From Batillaria attramentaria (taxonomy: Eukaryota > Mollusca > Gastropoda > Batillariidae), in assembly GCA_018292915.2 (NCBI GenBank), contig JACVVK020000151.1, positions 745,001 through 809,000 of the forward strand: a stretch of 64,000 nucleotides of DNA, written 5' to 3'. Shown here piece after piece: positions 42,932-55,340 of the stretch. A program made the translations under genes and the position numbers. How positions within the stretch are numbered: position 1 is the first letter of the stretch; the number at the start of each line of letters is the position of its first letter. The notes beneath the pieces were generated by a model, which had not been told where the DNA came from, ran no database searches, and was given only the letters and a program-made list of their open reading frames with translations.

Positions 42932-44219
42932 GCTACTGCAACAACAACAACTACAAGTACTACTATTACTGCTAAATGGTATTTGTAGGGAACATTTCTG
43001 TAGAATAAAACTCAATGCGTTGATCACTCACGCACATTTTACAAATACTGACAGACGTACACAGCCGGGTAAAACTAACAAATATACAAGAACATGTTTG
43101 GTATTAGTTGAGAAACAAATGCTGATGTTTCCCACATCTTATGTAAATACAGGGATTGTCAGCTTCCATGGCAGTATTGAAACGTTTACAAGAGCAATGA
43201 GAAAAGCGTCTATAAACATTTTACCCGTGGCAGGACATGAACCGACAACTTCCCAGTTAAAATTCACCGTCTTTCATTCCAGCTGCACTGACACGAGGAA
43301 AAGTGTCTCCAAAACCCTACTTTCTATCTCAAGACGATTAATTAAACAACAATCTTACAACATTCCTACACTTGTGATCACATCAATTTACATACAGTAA
43401 ACGTATCTTCATGTTTTACTGTGCAGTCAATAATTAGAGTGCCAGACATTTTCAGTAGGTTAACAAATTCAATTACCATTTACGCGTTCTGTCACGCTTA
43501 GATGATACAAAATACAACAAATAGGGTGACTCATAGCCTCTCTCACTGCTTTGCTTTTATGCTGGTCCATTAAATATCTGTGTTACAGGTCAAGTGACGT
43601 TTTGTGTAAGTTTGAGTCTGTGTTAACTGTACTTTATAGGTGGAATCAGTCATTCTCTAATATTTTCCCCAGGTACTACCTTGAGAACAAGAAGATCCTT
43701 GACATCTTCGACGTTTTCGTCTACACAACGGCGCTCCCGGCTTTCTTCATCATCGTCATCATCATCACCACGGTCATCACCGCCGCCAAACTCCGCACAG
43801 CCGCCACCTGGAGACAACAGACAGCCAACGTCACCACCACAACAACGACAACGACAGGGCAGGAGAAGTCGTCATCGGGGATGTCCAGTAAGGAGGTGGC
43901 CCTGACCAGAATGCTGATCGCCACGTCTGTCCTGTTTGTCGTCTGCACGCTCCCTGCCCTCATGTCTCAGATCGCCATCTTCTGTGAGCCGGAACTCCGT
44001 CTTGGGGGAACGTATCACAACACCATCAACGCCATATGGACCATCATCTCCTTTCTGCGAGTCTTTAACTGTTCTGTCAACGTTTTCATCTATTCCTACA
44101 TGGGATCCAAATTTCGTGAAACCGTTAAAGAAGTGTTCTGTTCCCTCCCTTGCTGTCCTAAAAAGCCAACAAAGAAAACTAGCACTGCTAGTATCTCCAC
44201 CACCCTTTCTTCAGCGTAG
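40277..44219 (+). CDS. Class A (rhodopsin-like) GPCR, paralogue 1
   Basis: Exons 40277-40417, 41568-41820, 42480-42726 and 43673-44219 join in frame (phases 0, 1, 2) into 395 residues. The N-terminus has an N-glycosylation site (NNIT). TM1 at about 49-80 contains GN (VFGNTLCAIVFY), TM2 has the LALAD motif, TM3 ends in ERC (150-152) in place of DRY, TM4 is about 170-190 and TM5 about 229-250. The third loop holds a run of eight Thr. TM6 contains CTLP, TM7 ends NVFIY in place of NPxxY, and the tail has a Cys cluster (CSLPCC) suited to palmitoylation. ERC and the extra-short loops recall lophotrochozoan orphan and chemosensory receptors; the ligand is unknown. The start ATG is the first in frame after a GTG. 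Confidence 0.88.
40497..40774. mobile_element. 278-bp MITE with 29-bp terminal repeats (Mutator-like?)
   Basis: Starts GGTAATCTTGAAGAATACTA and ends with its complement (TATTCTTCACGATTACC). The flanks GAAATTGAC and GAAACTTGAC suggest a 9-10 bp duplication with one indel, which would fit Mutator. A truncated relative is at 21597-21842. Confidence 0.75.
40941..41155. repeat. Dispersed repeat, copy 2
   Basis: Relative of 36590-36790, in intron 1 of GPCR 1. Confidence 0.55.
41568..41820 (+). CDS. GPCR 1, exon 2 (TM1-TM2)
   Basis: Acceptor TTATGCAG, donor TTGG/GTGAGG. Differs from GPCR 2 exon 2 at only about six positions, all near the ends. Confidence 0.88.
41835..42112. mobile_element. CRE-bearing MITE, copy 1
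   Basis: GTTTACACTACAACCCGG at the start and AAATGTAAAC at the end. About 85 percent identical to 54920-55151. Contains a perfect TGACGTCA at 41952-41959. Lies in intron 2 of GPCR 1. Confidence 0.8.
42150..42254. repeat. (GT)n microsatellite
   Basis: Long GT run with early TCAG interruptions; a G run follows at about 42366-42378. Confidence 0.97.
42480..42726 (+). CDS. GPCR 1, exon 3 (TM3-TM4)
   Basis: Acceptor TGCCTAG, donor CAGA/GTGAGT. Carries the ERC motif. Confidence 0.88.
42856..42930. repeat. (ACT)n microsatellite in GPCR 1 intron 3
   Basis: About 25 units; the leucine, serine and threonine runs across it are not coding. Confidence 0.97.
42931..43672. other. GPCR 1 intron 3, remainder
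   Basis: No exon or repeat recognised. Confidence 0.5.
43673..44219 (+). CDS. GPCR 1, exon 4 (TM5-TM7, tail)
   Basis: Acceptor TTCCCCAG, stop TAG. Includes the Thr-rich third loop, TM6, TM7 and the Cys-rich tail. Confidence 0.88.
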
Positions 44220-44313
44220 TGTTTGTCACATTCATGTTCATTCTCTCCAGACTTACTCTATGGGTGATTTTACTGGGTTTTCATCAGCCAAAAAACTCAT
44301 CAAGTTTCTGGTA

Positions 44314-44357
44314 ACAAAGAAAACCAGCACTGCTCCACCACCCTTTCTTCAGCGTAG
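44314..44357 (+). pseudogene. Duplicated end of GPCR 1 coding sequence
   Basis: Repeats the last codons and stop of GPCR 1 (ACAAAGAAAACCAGCACTGC to CTTTCTTCAGCGTAG; compare 44169-44219) with a 7-base deletion, about 140 bases downstream of the original. Confidence 0.85.
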
Positions 44358-44455
44358 CCCATGTGTAATAATAATAATAATTAATAATGATTATGAGTAT
44401 GTGTAGGCTTTCCGGTTTACATTCACGGATGACTTGAGTGGATTGTCACCGTTTA

Positions 44456-44908
44456 AGGGGCCGGTCGGTGGTCTAGTGGTTAAGAGACTTGTCACCAATG
44501 CGAGAGGTCAGGGGTTCGAGTCCCACTCGGAGCAAAGAATATTATTTCCTTCTCGTATGTGGCGCCGTTCTTTCGGGCCGATCGTCGGGGGTTCTCACCG
44601 GGTACTCCGGCTTCCTCCCCGTAGTTCGGGTAAGCCATGAGTGATCGGGGAAGTCACATCCTCGATTAGAGGGACGCCCTAGCTACCTCTCCCTCTGCTT
44701 TGGATATGTTCAGCCCACCAAATTTGAAAAATAAATGCAATTCTAAATTCCGAAATTTAAATAGCTCTGACCCTTCGCACCACATGATTGTAATGTGTTT
44801 ATGCCCAGTGTGTGAGAGAATGCGCGTGATTCACGTGAGCGTTCGTGTTGGGTTCAGTTCGCGGCGCTTTGAGCCGATTCACGAAACTGCGTAAAGCGCC
44901 TATACAAT

Positions 44909-44943
<35 letters not shown>
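44456..44943 (+). mobile_element. tRNA-derived SINE, family B, best copy
   Basis: Head GGTCGGTGGTCTAGTGGTTA and GGGGTTCGAGTCCCACTCGG with both Pol III boxes. A body of about 400 bases ends AAAGCGCCTATACAATACTC and an (ATT)n tail. Confidence 0.88.
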
Positions 44944-44944
<1 letters not shown>

Positions 44945-46334
44945 AAACAGACATATAGCTTTTAGTTATTTTGCGATATTTCCGCCATATAGTTCAGTTG
45001 GTGACTGAATCGTCTCAAATGTCAGATCCTCTCCTGGGCATGTATGAAGTTAATTTAACCCATGGTTACGGGCCTAACCCAGACTAGGACAAAAGAAACC
45101 CCAAAACAAAGCTTAAAAAAAGGAAGCGAAGAAAGAAAGACAAAAATCCTTCTATAAGGGCATAGGCACCTTGCTGGAATGGACCCGATTCCTGATTTAA
45201 AACAAAAAAAAAAACAACAGAAAATTTAACTCTAGAGCTAGTTTAGTTCGAGGTTAGACTCTAACCAGGGCTAAACTCCCTAACCCCGAGTTTTACATGC
45301 GGGCCCAGGCAGTTGACGCCTTCCTGTGCCAGTGGACCCTGAAGACAGTGAGCTTAAACCAGCAGCTGTTGATGTATATTCATCGTTACTAATGCAGTTG
45401 TAAATCTATGCTTTTGTGAATTACATTGCTTTCCGGTAATGTTAGTTTTCATGTTTACTAGCAGAAGTTGTAGCGACCATGTGTTTGTAATGTATTGCTC
45501 GGAAATCTTTTGTTTATTAGGGGAGTGTTTTCGGCAACTGTAGTCGACATGCTCTGGCGCTTGAAAATCCCAAGTACATTTTTTGATTCACGTGTACAAA
45601 ACTTGATGATTGATTGATGAAGTTGATATACACAATGACAAACCTTCTATACCTGAAACAGAACTAAGCTTAAAACAACAACAACAACAACAACAACATG
45701 GTGTAGAAAGACTTACTGCATCACGGCATGCGTATATTTTCGATTTTGGGCTGTAAATATCTGTGAATCCACAATTTTATAACCTTGCTTTTTAATTTTA
45801 TACCTCTGTAATTTATTTAAAAAAAAAATCTATAAATGAGAATAGAACTATATTGACCTGCAATGATGTGAAAGCGTGCAGGGCAAAATTATCTGCAGGT
45901 TTGAAAAAGCAGGACGTTTGCTTGTGGCGTCTGTGTGTACAGAAATTCAATGCGCTTTGGTGTTTGAAGATCTCACAGTGCAAATGTTTTCGGCGTTCGC
46001 ACCTATCCCGGCCAAATGTCCGGAGTGTTTTGTTGATGTTCACGCCAGGTATGACCAAGACGTTAATTGGAGGTCACGAGTGTTGATCATAAACACACTT
46101 GCACGGTACAGCGCGTGTGTAAACTGCACATGCTTTTATCGTCCAACTATGGATTTTCCAGGTTTCACGCAGATTCAAATCAATACAAGCACCCCTTGTT
46201 TGGGGCCGTATAGCTAGCAATCAGGATCCGCTCTACATTGAATAAAGTGTGCGATTCTGTTGTTTTGTCGTTGTAGTTTTCAGATGGTTAAAGATACATC
46301 CTGCAGACCTTTCAACCTCACACACCGACCTAGG
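44944..46334. other. Intergenic, nothing recognised
   Basis: Only an (AAC)n run near 45678-45697 and A/T runs. Confidence 0.5.
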
Positions 46335-46349
46335 CTTACAACGGTGACA

Positions 46350-46516
46350 GGGTGGGTGGGTGGATGCTTAACGTCCTTTTCCACCATATACGGGTGATAT
46401 CAAAGACAGGGCAACGACGAAAAAGCCAGCACAATATTTGGCCCCAGCCGGGATTCGAACTCACGACCCGAGCATTGGAAGTCCAACGCTCTACCATTCG
46501 GCCAACCCGGCTCCCC
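46350..46516 (-). mobile_element. SINE family A with 15-bp target-site duplication
   Basis: Minus-strand copy flanked by CTTACAACGGTGACA (46335-46349) and CTTAAAACGGTGACA (46517-46531), one mismatch. Confidence 0.9.
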
Positions 46517-46531
46517 CTTAAAACGGTGACA

Positions 46532-47205
46532 AGACCATCATGATACATTTAGATGCGTACAACATATGAACTCATTTTGGGGTTGTCATTGCTAAGATGT
46601 GAACCAAAACGTGAGCCAAAACATACGCCTTCCGCCCAATTCACTTGCAAGTGAAGTGACGCGTTTGTATAAACAGACTTTAGCTACGGCCACTGCAACT
46701 CGTATGTAGTCGCTGACGGCACTTACACGTTCACAAAGCTCTATAATACACTTTGGGACGACCACTGACTCAATAGTGGCAGCATCTGTGCAAAACACGT
46801 TGTTGACATGGTGGGAGTTGCTTATCCTGCCAGATGCTGCTTTAAATATCATTCAGATTGAATACGTAATTCTGTGTCTTTGCAAGGAAAGCAGCCCTTT
46901 ATGACAACCGTGTCTCTGTAATATGGCATCCGGGTCCAACGATAGGACCATCAGAGATCCTGTTTGTGGAATAGTTATTTCCCTTGTGCAGCCTCGTAAA
47001 CAGAACGACGAGGAATGCTCAGGGGAGTTAACTCTTTGACAAACAGGAATATCATTGTCTGAATCGCTGGATCCGGATGCATGGTTCTCTCCTGACTGAC
47101 ACTGTTGAGCCAATCAGAAAACAGTTCCAATGTTGATACGAATCAAGGACACGACAGGCCGGTGCATTAAGCCAGAAGTACTCCATAGCTCCTTTGCCTC
47201 CATGG
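46532..47205. other. Intergenic, nothing recognised
   Basis: No supported feature. Confidence 0.5.
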
Positions 47206-47315
47206 ACACCGGGCACTTCTAGCCTCAAGCTGCATTGACCCGGGGGACTTCTGGTCTCAAGATGCATTTGAACCGGGGCACTTCCAACTACAAACTGATT
47301 AGAACCGGGGCACTT
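47206..47315. repeat. Degenerate ~33-bp tandem repeat
   Basis: About four units sharing GAACCGGGGCACTTC or a close variant. The 150-residue minus-strand frame over it is probably a by-product. Confidence 0.65.
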
Positions 47316-49669
47316 CACGCTGGGGAGTACATGCCGCGTGTCACACTGGTGTATGCGTGTTGCTTGTTGTGTTGTGTTGCCTTGTGTTGTGAAAGTTTTT
47401 ATCCAGCACGCTTCTGATAGACCGGTAACAGTTGAAACTGCCTTTAGCAAGGGAAGTAAGCGGCCCGTCTTGTGACCAAAGACCAGATTTGGATGAGGCC
47501 TCAAAATGACTATTTATATATATTCCCTATAATCCTCAAACATGGTCACCCCAAAAAATGCTTCAGTCTAGAAACAAACATCACCATGCACACACCATTA
47601 TAGAGGCACGCACATGACAGGAGTTGAAAAAGAAAAACACGCGTCCTTTCTTCTCAGCACCCACCGGAGTTATCCTAGTCTACTTCTTGTTTAGGCCTGA
47701 AAGCCACTTCACTCACATCCATTCGCGTCACCTCTGCGCAAAAAGTCCCAGCTACACTAGCAGCTCGCCTCGTGTTGGAACCCCCCTGGCATGCACCTTG
47801 CTCTGCAAATACAAAATCAGGAAATTTTACACTTTTTCAGGATAACAAAAATCACTACAAATTAGCATAGTCGCCAGATAGGGTCTTTCGAAGCAACACC
47901 AAATTCACGACCCCACAAACAGTTACTAGGGGCTACTGGGGAGGTCCATTGCCTGAAGGGTGTTATAACTATAGAGGTCGAATTTAGTCCGCTGAGTAGA
48001 GAGGGAGAGAGTGTGATCTAGAAAACGTCCATATTTTGGCGAGTTAGTGAGTGAGTGAGTAAGTGAGTTTTTAAGCTGTGTCAGCGACAAAAACTAATTC
48101 GCGGCTCGCGCAAGTCTGAAATGTCCGTAAATAAGGTGTAAATAGAACAAAAATCTATCGGGCTAAATGAGAACGACCACAAGTCTTTAGAGCATAGACT
48201 AGTCCAAATGCCAAGTCAGGATGAACGATTGAAAAAAACATGGACGTACAGCCTGCACAAAAAGTTAAGGACCACTTGCAAATATCATTCAACTTGTGTC
48301 GTGATGGCATGCTGGTGTAGTGCTGTACATCGCTGAAACGGCGGCTTATGTAGGCAAACAAATGAGCACAGTTCATAACCAGGGATGCATTCTTTGACCT
48401 GCATCTCATTTTTGCCGTGCAGAAAGCTCCAGGTATCGCTCACTGAACACTGAAACTCGGTCTAGTTTTGCCGAAATTGCAGATTTTTAAACGCGCCCAG
48501 CATGCTGTGTGACGCGCACGTGCCATCCACACAGTGGTCGCCATGTTCACTAATTACCCCTTAACCTTGCTACCGAATTTTACGGGAAAAATCTTATTCG
48601 TTTATTTATTGAAACTGTCACCCATTATGTTGACTGGTCCTTAACTTTTTGTGAAGACTGTGTATCAAATCTTCCATATTTTGGCGAAGCACTGAAGAAG
48701 ATGCCGTCGACCCTGACCACAAGGAATAATTACGAGCCGACTGGCTCCAAGATTCTGAAATAAGTAATTAGACCAAGAGAGTTGACTTAGCCGAAGCAAA
48801 CATCATGAACAAATCCTGCCCTGTCCCAGTGTGGGCCGCGAGTCTCCAGAACACACCAAACACGCTATGTCAAGGCACTTGGAGCTGCTTGAACTGAAGC
48901 ATCGCGTTCAATTAGTGCACTGAATCAACAGGGAACAACTGGGTTTTCTCTCCTTTCCTTCCTGTTCTTGTCCGAATCTGAGCTACGAGTATTTTCGTCG
49001 GTGAGTGCAAATCTATTTCTATGTACTATTTTCCATTTTGTCGGCAGACGTGTGGTATTAGTGTTGCCGGTTGCGTGTTTGTTGAGCCGGTCGGTACCTG
49101 TACACAATGAAGCAATGGACGACTCCAGTCGGCAAGCTCCAACGCCAAAATCCCGCCCACTTTACTCTGCCGCGTAGTAGCAGATCACAGCACGTCCATG
49201 ACGTCATTGTATGGGAAAAGGGGTGATGAAAGAGATTGACGTAATGGTCTTTCTTCTGATGACGTCAATGGACATTGCTGCTTTCTTTCCATGTTTCATA
49301 TCAAAGTACATGCGCTTCCCTCATTGTAGTGTTTGGCACACAGTTTGTTTGTGCCGCGTGTATTTGAGGATGTCTCCTGGTGGTGTGATGACAGAAACAG
49401 CCAACACCGCTCAGGACGGTCTGTTAGCCTACAGATCTTAAAATTAGGGCCTTTAACTACAGTGTATTTGTGAGCAAATCTAAAGAAATAATCAAAGATC
49501 GACACTGCACTCCTGGGTGGAAATAGAATCCTCTCTTCCGTAGAGCAAGGAAAAAAATAAAATCGAGAAACAAATTTAATCTTCTGCTATAATATTTGCA
49601 GACACTTCAATGTAGAAAAACACTGTGAAGAAAGGGAGATGCCGGTAAACATTACCACTCGCATGTTAA

Positions 49670-49675
<6 letters not shown>
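47316..49675. other. Intergenic, nothing recognised
   Basis: Short GTGA/GTTA repeat at about 48039-48067; no supported gene. Confidence 0.5.
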
Positions 49676-49735
<60 letters not shown>

Positions 49736-49902
49736 TGGGTGTTGGGGGGGGGGGGGGTTAACGTCCTTTTCCACCACATAGGGTGATATCAAAGACGGGG
49801 CAACCATGAAAAAGCCAGCACAAATATTCGGCCCCAGGCGGGATCGAACTCACAACCCGAGCATTAGAAGTCCCACGCTCTACCATTCGACCACCCCGGC
49901 TC

Positions 49903-49948
<46 letters not shown>

Positions 49949-50120
49949 GGGGTGGGTGTTGGGGGGGGGGGGTTAACGTCCTTTTCCACCACATAGGGTG
50001 ATATCAAAGACGGGGCAACCATGAAAAAGCCAGCACAAATATTCGGCCCCAGGCGGGATCGAACTCACAACCCGAGCATTAGAAGTCCCACGCTCTACCA
50101 TTCGACCACCCCGGCTCCCG
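49676..50120 (-). repeat. 215-bp tandem duplication of a SINE A plus (GA)n
   Basis: Two copies of SINE family A (minus strand, about 49758-49903 and 49973-50118), each with the same GGGGTGGGTGTTGGGG leader and (GA)n flank. The SINEs are identical as far as I can read. Confidence 0.9.
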
Positions 50121-50253
50121 AGAGAGAGAGAGAGAGAGAGAGGATGAGAGAGAGAGAGGAGAGAGAAGAGAAGAGAGAGAGAGAGTTAATCTTGCTGTAT
50201 GCACATCAAACACAGACACACAGACACAGACACACCAGACACACAGACACAGA

Positions 50254-50331
<78 letters not shown>

Positions 50332-50456
50332 TTATTGATTTTAATCGTGCCGAGGAAATACCACATTCAAATTAGGTCCTACATTCAGCATTCATGCGTT
50401 CAGGGAAAAAATAAAACGACAAAAAACAACAACAACAACAACAACAACAACAAAAA
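50121..50456. repeat. (GA)n, (CA)n and (AAC)n microsatellites
   Basis: GA runs to 50185, CA-rich runs at 50210-50330, AAC at about 50426-50453. Confidence 0.95.
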
Positions 50457-51218
50457 CAGTTTAAAGCATTCTCTTTTTAAAATAATCGTACGTATACAAA
50501 CGCTGCAGATGAATATTCTGTTTGAAATAAATCCTTGGCTGGCTATGGATATTTCAGGACAAACATCGCGGTTCGTCTGGAAGCAAAGAAACAAAGGGGA
50601 AATGAATTGCAAATAGCAAGGGTTTAGGTTCTACAACGGGTGTGAAAGTATTCAGCAGGAACAAAATTAATATCCCATACAATTTTCCTCAGATTTCAGT
50701 CGAAGTTTGTGTGTGCGTGCCGAAGAATAAATTGGTTTAGAATTCAGACGCCTGCCAAGACAACAAACGAGTGAACAACGACACTGCCCCGAAACCCGGC
50801 CTACTTACCGACTGCCTTTAGCGTCGTCCTTTTCCCATCACTCCCGGGCACGCACGACACGTCATATCCTTGAAAATAAAATAATCCTGCAAGCATTTAT
50901 CCCCCTTTATTTCACTTCTTAGACAATGAACAGCGTCATGTATGTACTGTGAAATAAATATGAACATTTCCAAGAGATGAATAGATTGTGTATTTCGTAA
51001 GAAGTCATGGGACAATTTAGAACTACTTCAGTGGACAAAAATCATGGATTGAACCAGTTTTTGTGTCATAGGGTCTACATTATCTGCATTGAATAATTCT
51101 ACAGAATCCGCCATGGCGGTCCACCTCACCATGCATGGTTTTGCAGCGGTTCTGTAGTCATTCCACAGTGCTCGGCCCCAGTTTCAATAGTTAGTTTTTT
51201 GCTCGTAGATTTGGTGGC
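50457..51218. other. Intergenic, nothing recognised
   Basis: No supported feature. Confidence 0.5.
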
Positions 51219-51385
51219 ATTACACTACAAGTATACCAACCTAAGTCCCATTAGGGACTTTATTTGTGTCCTCATTACACTATAAGTACACAACCTAAGT
51301 CCCATTAGGGACTTTATTCGTGTCCTCATTACACTATAAGTATACCAACGTAAGTCCCTTTAATGGGTTTATTCGTGTCCTCATT
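51219..51385. repeat. ~55-bp tandem repeat, 3 copies, with internal hairpin
   Basis: Each unit contains AAGTCCCATTAGGGACTT, a self-complementary stem, except the last where it has decayed. Confidence 0.9.
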
Positions 51386-52102
51386 ACAGTTTTAGTAATA
51401 TTCCACACGGTGGATAGTTGTATTGTGACACCAAGAGGGCATTGTTATATAAGCGGTGAAAAAGCAATCACAGAACACTTGGTATAGTTACACCAGTGGT
51501 AAAGTGTCGTGTAGTGCGAGGGCATGTCCCTTTAAGGCCCAAACTAGTCACTCGTGCATTCGTAGTACTTATCGACGGTACCTTTACAAGCAAATCTTTC
51601 TCCTCGTTGTTTAAACAAGAACGCGGTATTTATCCTGTCAGGTATTTTTCTTTTATTTGCTTTTATACGCAGGTCATAATTATCAGTTTTCCCGACACCG
51701 GTACCAATATTTTTTTCTTACATTTATTGTGACATCAAAATGAAGTTCACAGTAGTTATCGACATTTTATTCAAACAAACGTTTCTCCCATGTGTTTAAA
51801 CAAGACTTTAGAATTTCTCTTTCCAACTTCAAGATATGTTTGCTTTTTTGGCAAGCCATAATGATAAGTTTTCGGGACACCGGCATGTTTGTTTTTTCAA
51901 GGTGTGTCATGACTATCACTAGTACAGTATCAGTTTTCGCGACACCAACACCAGCTTGAAAGTTGTTGTGTTACTACTATATAAATCTTGGGAGTGAGAC
52001 CAGGCAAAAAAAAAAAACAAACAAACAAAACCTTCCTCGGATGTTTCATGTCCATTATAAATAGAGAGTGGATAATCGTAGCAATGTGTATGGAAAATCA
52101 AG

Positions 52103-52217
52103 AGTTGGTGGGTGAGTGTGTAGGAGTTTAACGTCCTTTTCCACTACGTAAGGGTGATATCTAAGACGGGGCAACGAGAAAAATGACAACACAAATATTT
52201 GGCCCCAGCCGGGGTTG
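52103..52217 (-). mobile_element. 5'-truncated SINE family A
   Basis: Lacks the tRNA head (begins within the region after the B-box). Flanked by exact 12-bp repeats TGGAAAATCAAG at 52091-52102 and 52218-52229, so it inserted already truncated. Confidence 0.88.
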
Positions 52218-52625
52218 TGGAAAATCAAGCACTGAGATGAGAAAAAAAAAAAAAACTGATGAGTAGAATCAACAGATTATTTTCATTCTTCAGTGACATT
52301 GTGAATGGCTTTGTGCATGGGATACTGGTGTCCAAACAAATGAAGGAGCGGAGAAATGAAGCTGAATGAATTTATCCAGTTTGTCTGTTCTTTTTACTAC
52401 AAAAGGGAACACTTGTTTTTGCACAGAAAAACAATAGAGCTGTATTTGTCTGTGTAACAAAGTGAGTTATTTAAAGGAAATGGCCCGAATGATAATACAA
52501 TGAAAATAGCCGACTTTCTACGTGCTTACTAAACTGTTATCCTATGAGAAGAAATCGTCTGTAACATTTTGCTGATTACAGTCGGCTAATCCATCTTTTC
52601 CTAGCTTCGTAAAACTCACTTTCTC

Positions 52626-52690
52626 AAAGAAAGTTAGTTAGTTAGTTAGTTAGTTAAAGCTTTACGCCGCGCAAGCAACAAAGACTCTAT
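52626..52690. repeat. (TTAG)n plus TTTACGCCGC motif
   Basis: Tetranucleotide run followed by CTTTACGCCGCGCAAGCAAC, resembling a repeat type common in molluscs. Confidence 0.5.
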
Positions 52691-54919
52691 CGCGGGTATA
52701 CTTTCTCAAAATTTCATCGGAATCATTCACTGCAAATGTACCAGCCTAGGGACATCTGACAGCTGACGTAGATTAAATGCACGCCAGGTGCGAAAGACAA
52801 ATAGACAAATATATTTTCCTTTCGAGAAGAATGGCCGTGACCAAGGCGTGTTCAACAAATCTTGCATTTCCCACTCTACAGCACGCTCCTGTTCATGACT
52901 TGCAGGCAGAATCTGGAGGAGAAAGTCAACAAGGAACTGGACAGATCCTGATTTCCCACAGTTACAGTGAAAAATATGATCAGTTTTAATCACGACGTCC
53001 AAAGATTGAAGTTTCCTGTCCTCCGTGTGTGACTGCTTGTGCTGATCCTTCTTCAAACATTTCAACATATTTTCATTTCTTCTTCAAACATTTCAGCAAT
53101 CTCCTGGAGACGTGAATTACACAACGAAATGCCTGCAGTGTTTTTTCCGTGCATTCAAAAGTCAAACAAAAAGTCTTCCGGGCACACTAGAGTAGTCTGA
53201 ACGCGAAGTTAACCTTTGCAAAAAAAAAGTTGTCTGAGTTTTGAAGCTCCAAGAAAAAGTGGAAGACTGTTACTTTAACGTGACGATCAGCATAACATCT
53301 GGTAGAAACACGTGGGCTGCAGCCACGACTGCTGTATACGAGGGGCAGTCCAAAAATATTGAGACTTAGAAAAGCTGCCGCAATTACAAAGGAACGTTTT
53401 GAGTTTGTAGAGCAGCTGTTGATTAAGCTCCGGTCCCAAATATCGAGCTAATCTGCCGGTTAGTTTATCCGCTACACAATGTTCCGCCCAATCACATCTC
53501 ACTCAAACGGATTCAACAGTGCAGGATCACTTTGGTGTAAGCTAATTTTCTTATACTGGTGAGAATTGAGGGCTCTAGCAAGGAAATGCTTTTTGATATT
53601 AAACCACTGAAAGACACGAAACCATTGAAAATATTCAAACAGTCTGCAGTGGTTTTGAAAACAGATTCACGTAGCACCGGATGAGAAGGTGTCTCTGTGT
53701 CATTCTGTCCCCGACGCTTTTTTAAATACCGATTGCATACATTGTTATATTTATCTGCCATCTTTTTAAACAGACACTCTTTTAAATCTACATGATTTAA
53801 AAACAACCAATAAACAATATGTTACCTGTGCAAGAACATTCACTAGATGAAAGTTGCGAAACACCCCACACATGTCGAGTGTGAATTCTGCAGAATTATA
53901 AGATAACAAAGTTATAATAAATTATAAGATAATAACTTGCGGAAGAAATGCATTAAGTAGAAAGTGCGTACCGCTACTAGAAACAATAGTTCAATAATGA
54001 CCACGAATATGTGACATTTGGCAACAGAAGTATAGCACAATACCTTCAAACGCCGGTTACAGTCGTTTATATGTGGTGTCACTGGTCTGTTCAGTTCTCA
54101 AAACTTATGGATCGCCCCTCACAGCTTACACAAAACTGCGCAAGCCTACAACAACGCGATTAATCCTCAGCCGCCGAATCGTTCAGCAGGTCAGGTTTGC
54201 TGACCAGGGTTTCACGGTATACAATAGTTGATGATGAATGGTCTCTTAATGAACGGGAACGACTCGGTCTGCGCATTTTGACAGTGACACATGGCAGTAT
54301 GCATGTAGAGTCATTTGCTGCACTGTTTGTGGTAACGGTCGCTAGTGGTTGATCATAACATTTCGGAAACCCCAATAATACATGGGCTGCGGGCTTGCAT
54401 AAACTCCAGTGTGCCTTTAGACAACGACCGAGAAACATCGATCGCCGTATCGAGTGTTTGGAGCGCTGAATGTAAATCTCGATAAATTCCGTGGTGGTGT
54501 GTCGGGTCCGTGTTTTTTTTCACAGGACACACTGACGTGAAGGCAAGCTCATTGCACTGAGTTTCCTAGAGTGTTGGAAGCGCCGAAAACTGTGTAACTA
54601 GCAAACTATACAAACTGTACAAACTATAAACTATACAAACTGTATTACTTTCTACTGATTTAGCAGCTAGACCTTTACACGTGTTTAAATGATCTGATCA
54701 AAGATTTGTGACGGCAAAGCAGCGTCATTGCCTAATATCTGTCCACAGCTCACAAAAGAGTTCACAACTTTTTGGTGATTCAGCCGATATCTAAATGTCT
54801 AAATAATTTTGACCAGACATTTTGGACAGCAAAGTAGCGCTAATGACACATACATCTACAACCCGAAGGCTTCAGTTGAAAAGACTTTAGTAAAAGTGTG
54901 ACTAAAACTAAAACAGGCT
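52691..54919. other. Intergenic, nothing firm
   Basis: Includes a short ACTATACAAACTGTACAA-type repeat at about 54604-54640 and a minus-strand frame at 54160-54438 discussed in the findings. Confidence 0.45.
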
Positions 54920-55151
54920 GTTTACACTGCAACCCGGGTCCAACCCGAGTTGACACTACATAATAATTCTCTGCAAGTCTAGCGCTGACAATGACGTAGG
55001 AAAATTGACGTCATGCCCTCCGTCATGCCTTGACGAAAGCATCATATCATGACGCCAGCTGCATGTTTAGATCTGAAATACGAGTTGGCCGTGGACCCGG
55101 GTTCAACCCTGCTCCGTAGTAGGCTTGAACCCGGGTTGGTTAAATGTAAAC
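54920..55151. mobile_element. CRE-bearing MITE, copy 2, upstream of GPCR 2
   Basis: GTTTACACTGCAACCCGGGT at the start and ACCCGGGTTGGTTAAATGTA near the end. Perfect TGACGTCA at 55006-55013, about 330 bases upstream of the GPCR 2 start codon. Confidence 0.8.
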
Positions 55152-55340
55152 GCACCAACCCGAATTCAACCCAGTAAATTTGGCGTTGCAACTTTTGGGG
55201 TCTTACTTCCGTAAGACCAATACACAGCGTATGATCGTCTACACGCCGTGTACTATGTATCCACAGTTGACAGGCTCCAGTATCAAGTTAAATAACGTGG
55301 ATAGAATTGGGCGATCAGCAGGACTTGTCTGACAGCCGCT

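Noticed and set aside
42731..43400. 200-residue frame downstream of GPCR 1 exon 3
   Set aside because: It reads through an (ACT)n microsatellite within intron 3; the receptor exons on either side splice past it in phase.
45813..46217. Frames of 77-113 codons at 45.8-46.2 kb
   Set aside because: No domain, no splice-site support and no compositional signal above the surrounding sequence.
46853..47504. 150-residue minus-strand frame as a gene
   Set aside because: It overlaps a degenerate ~33-bp repeat, has no recognisable domain and no supporting splice sites.
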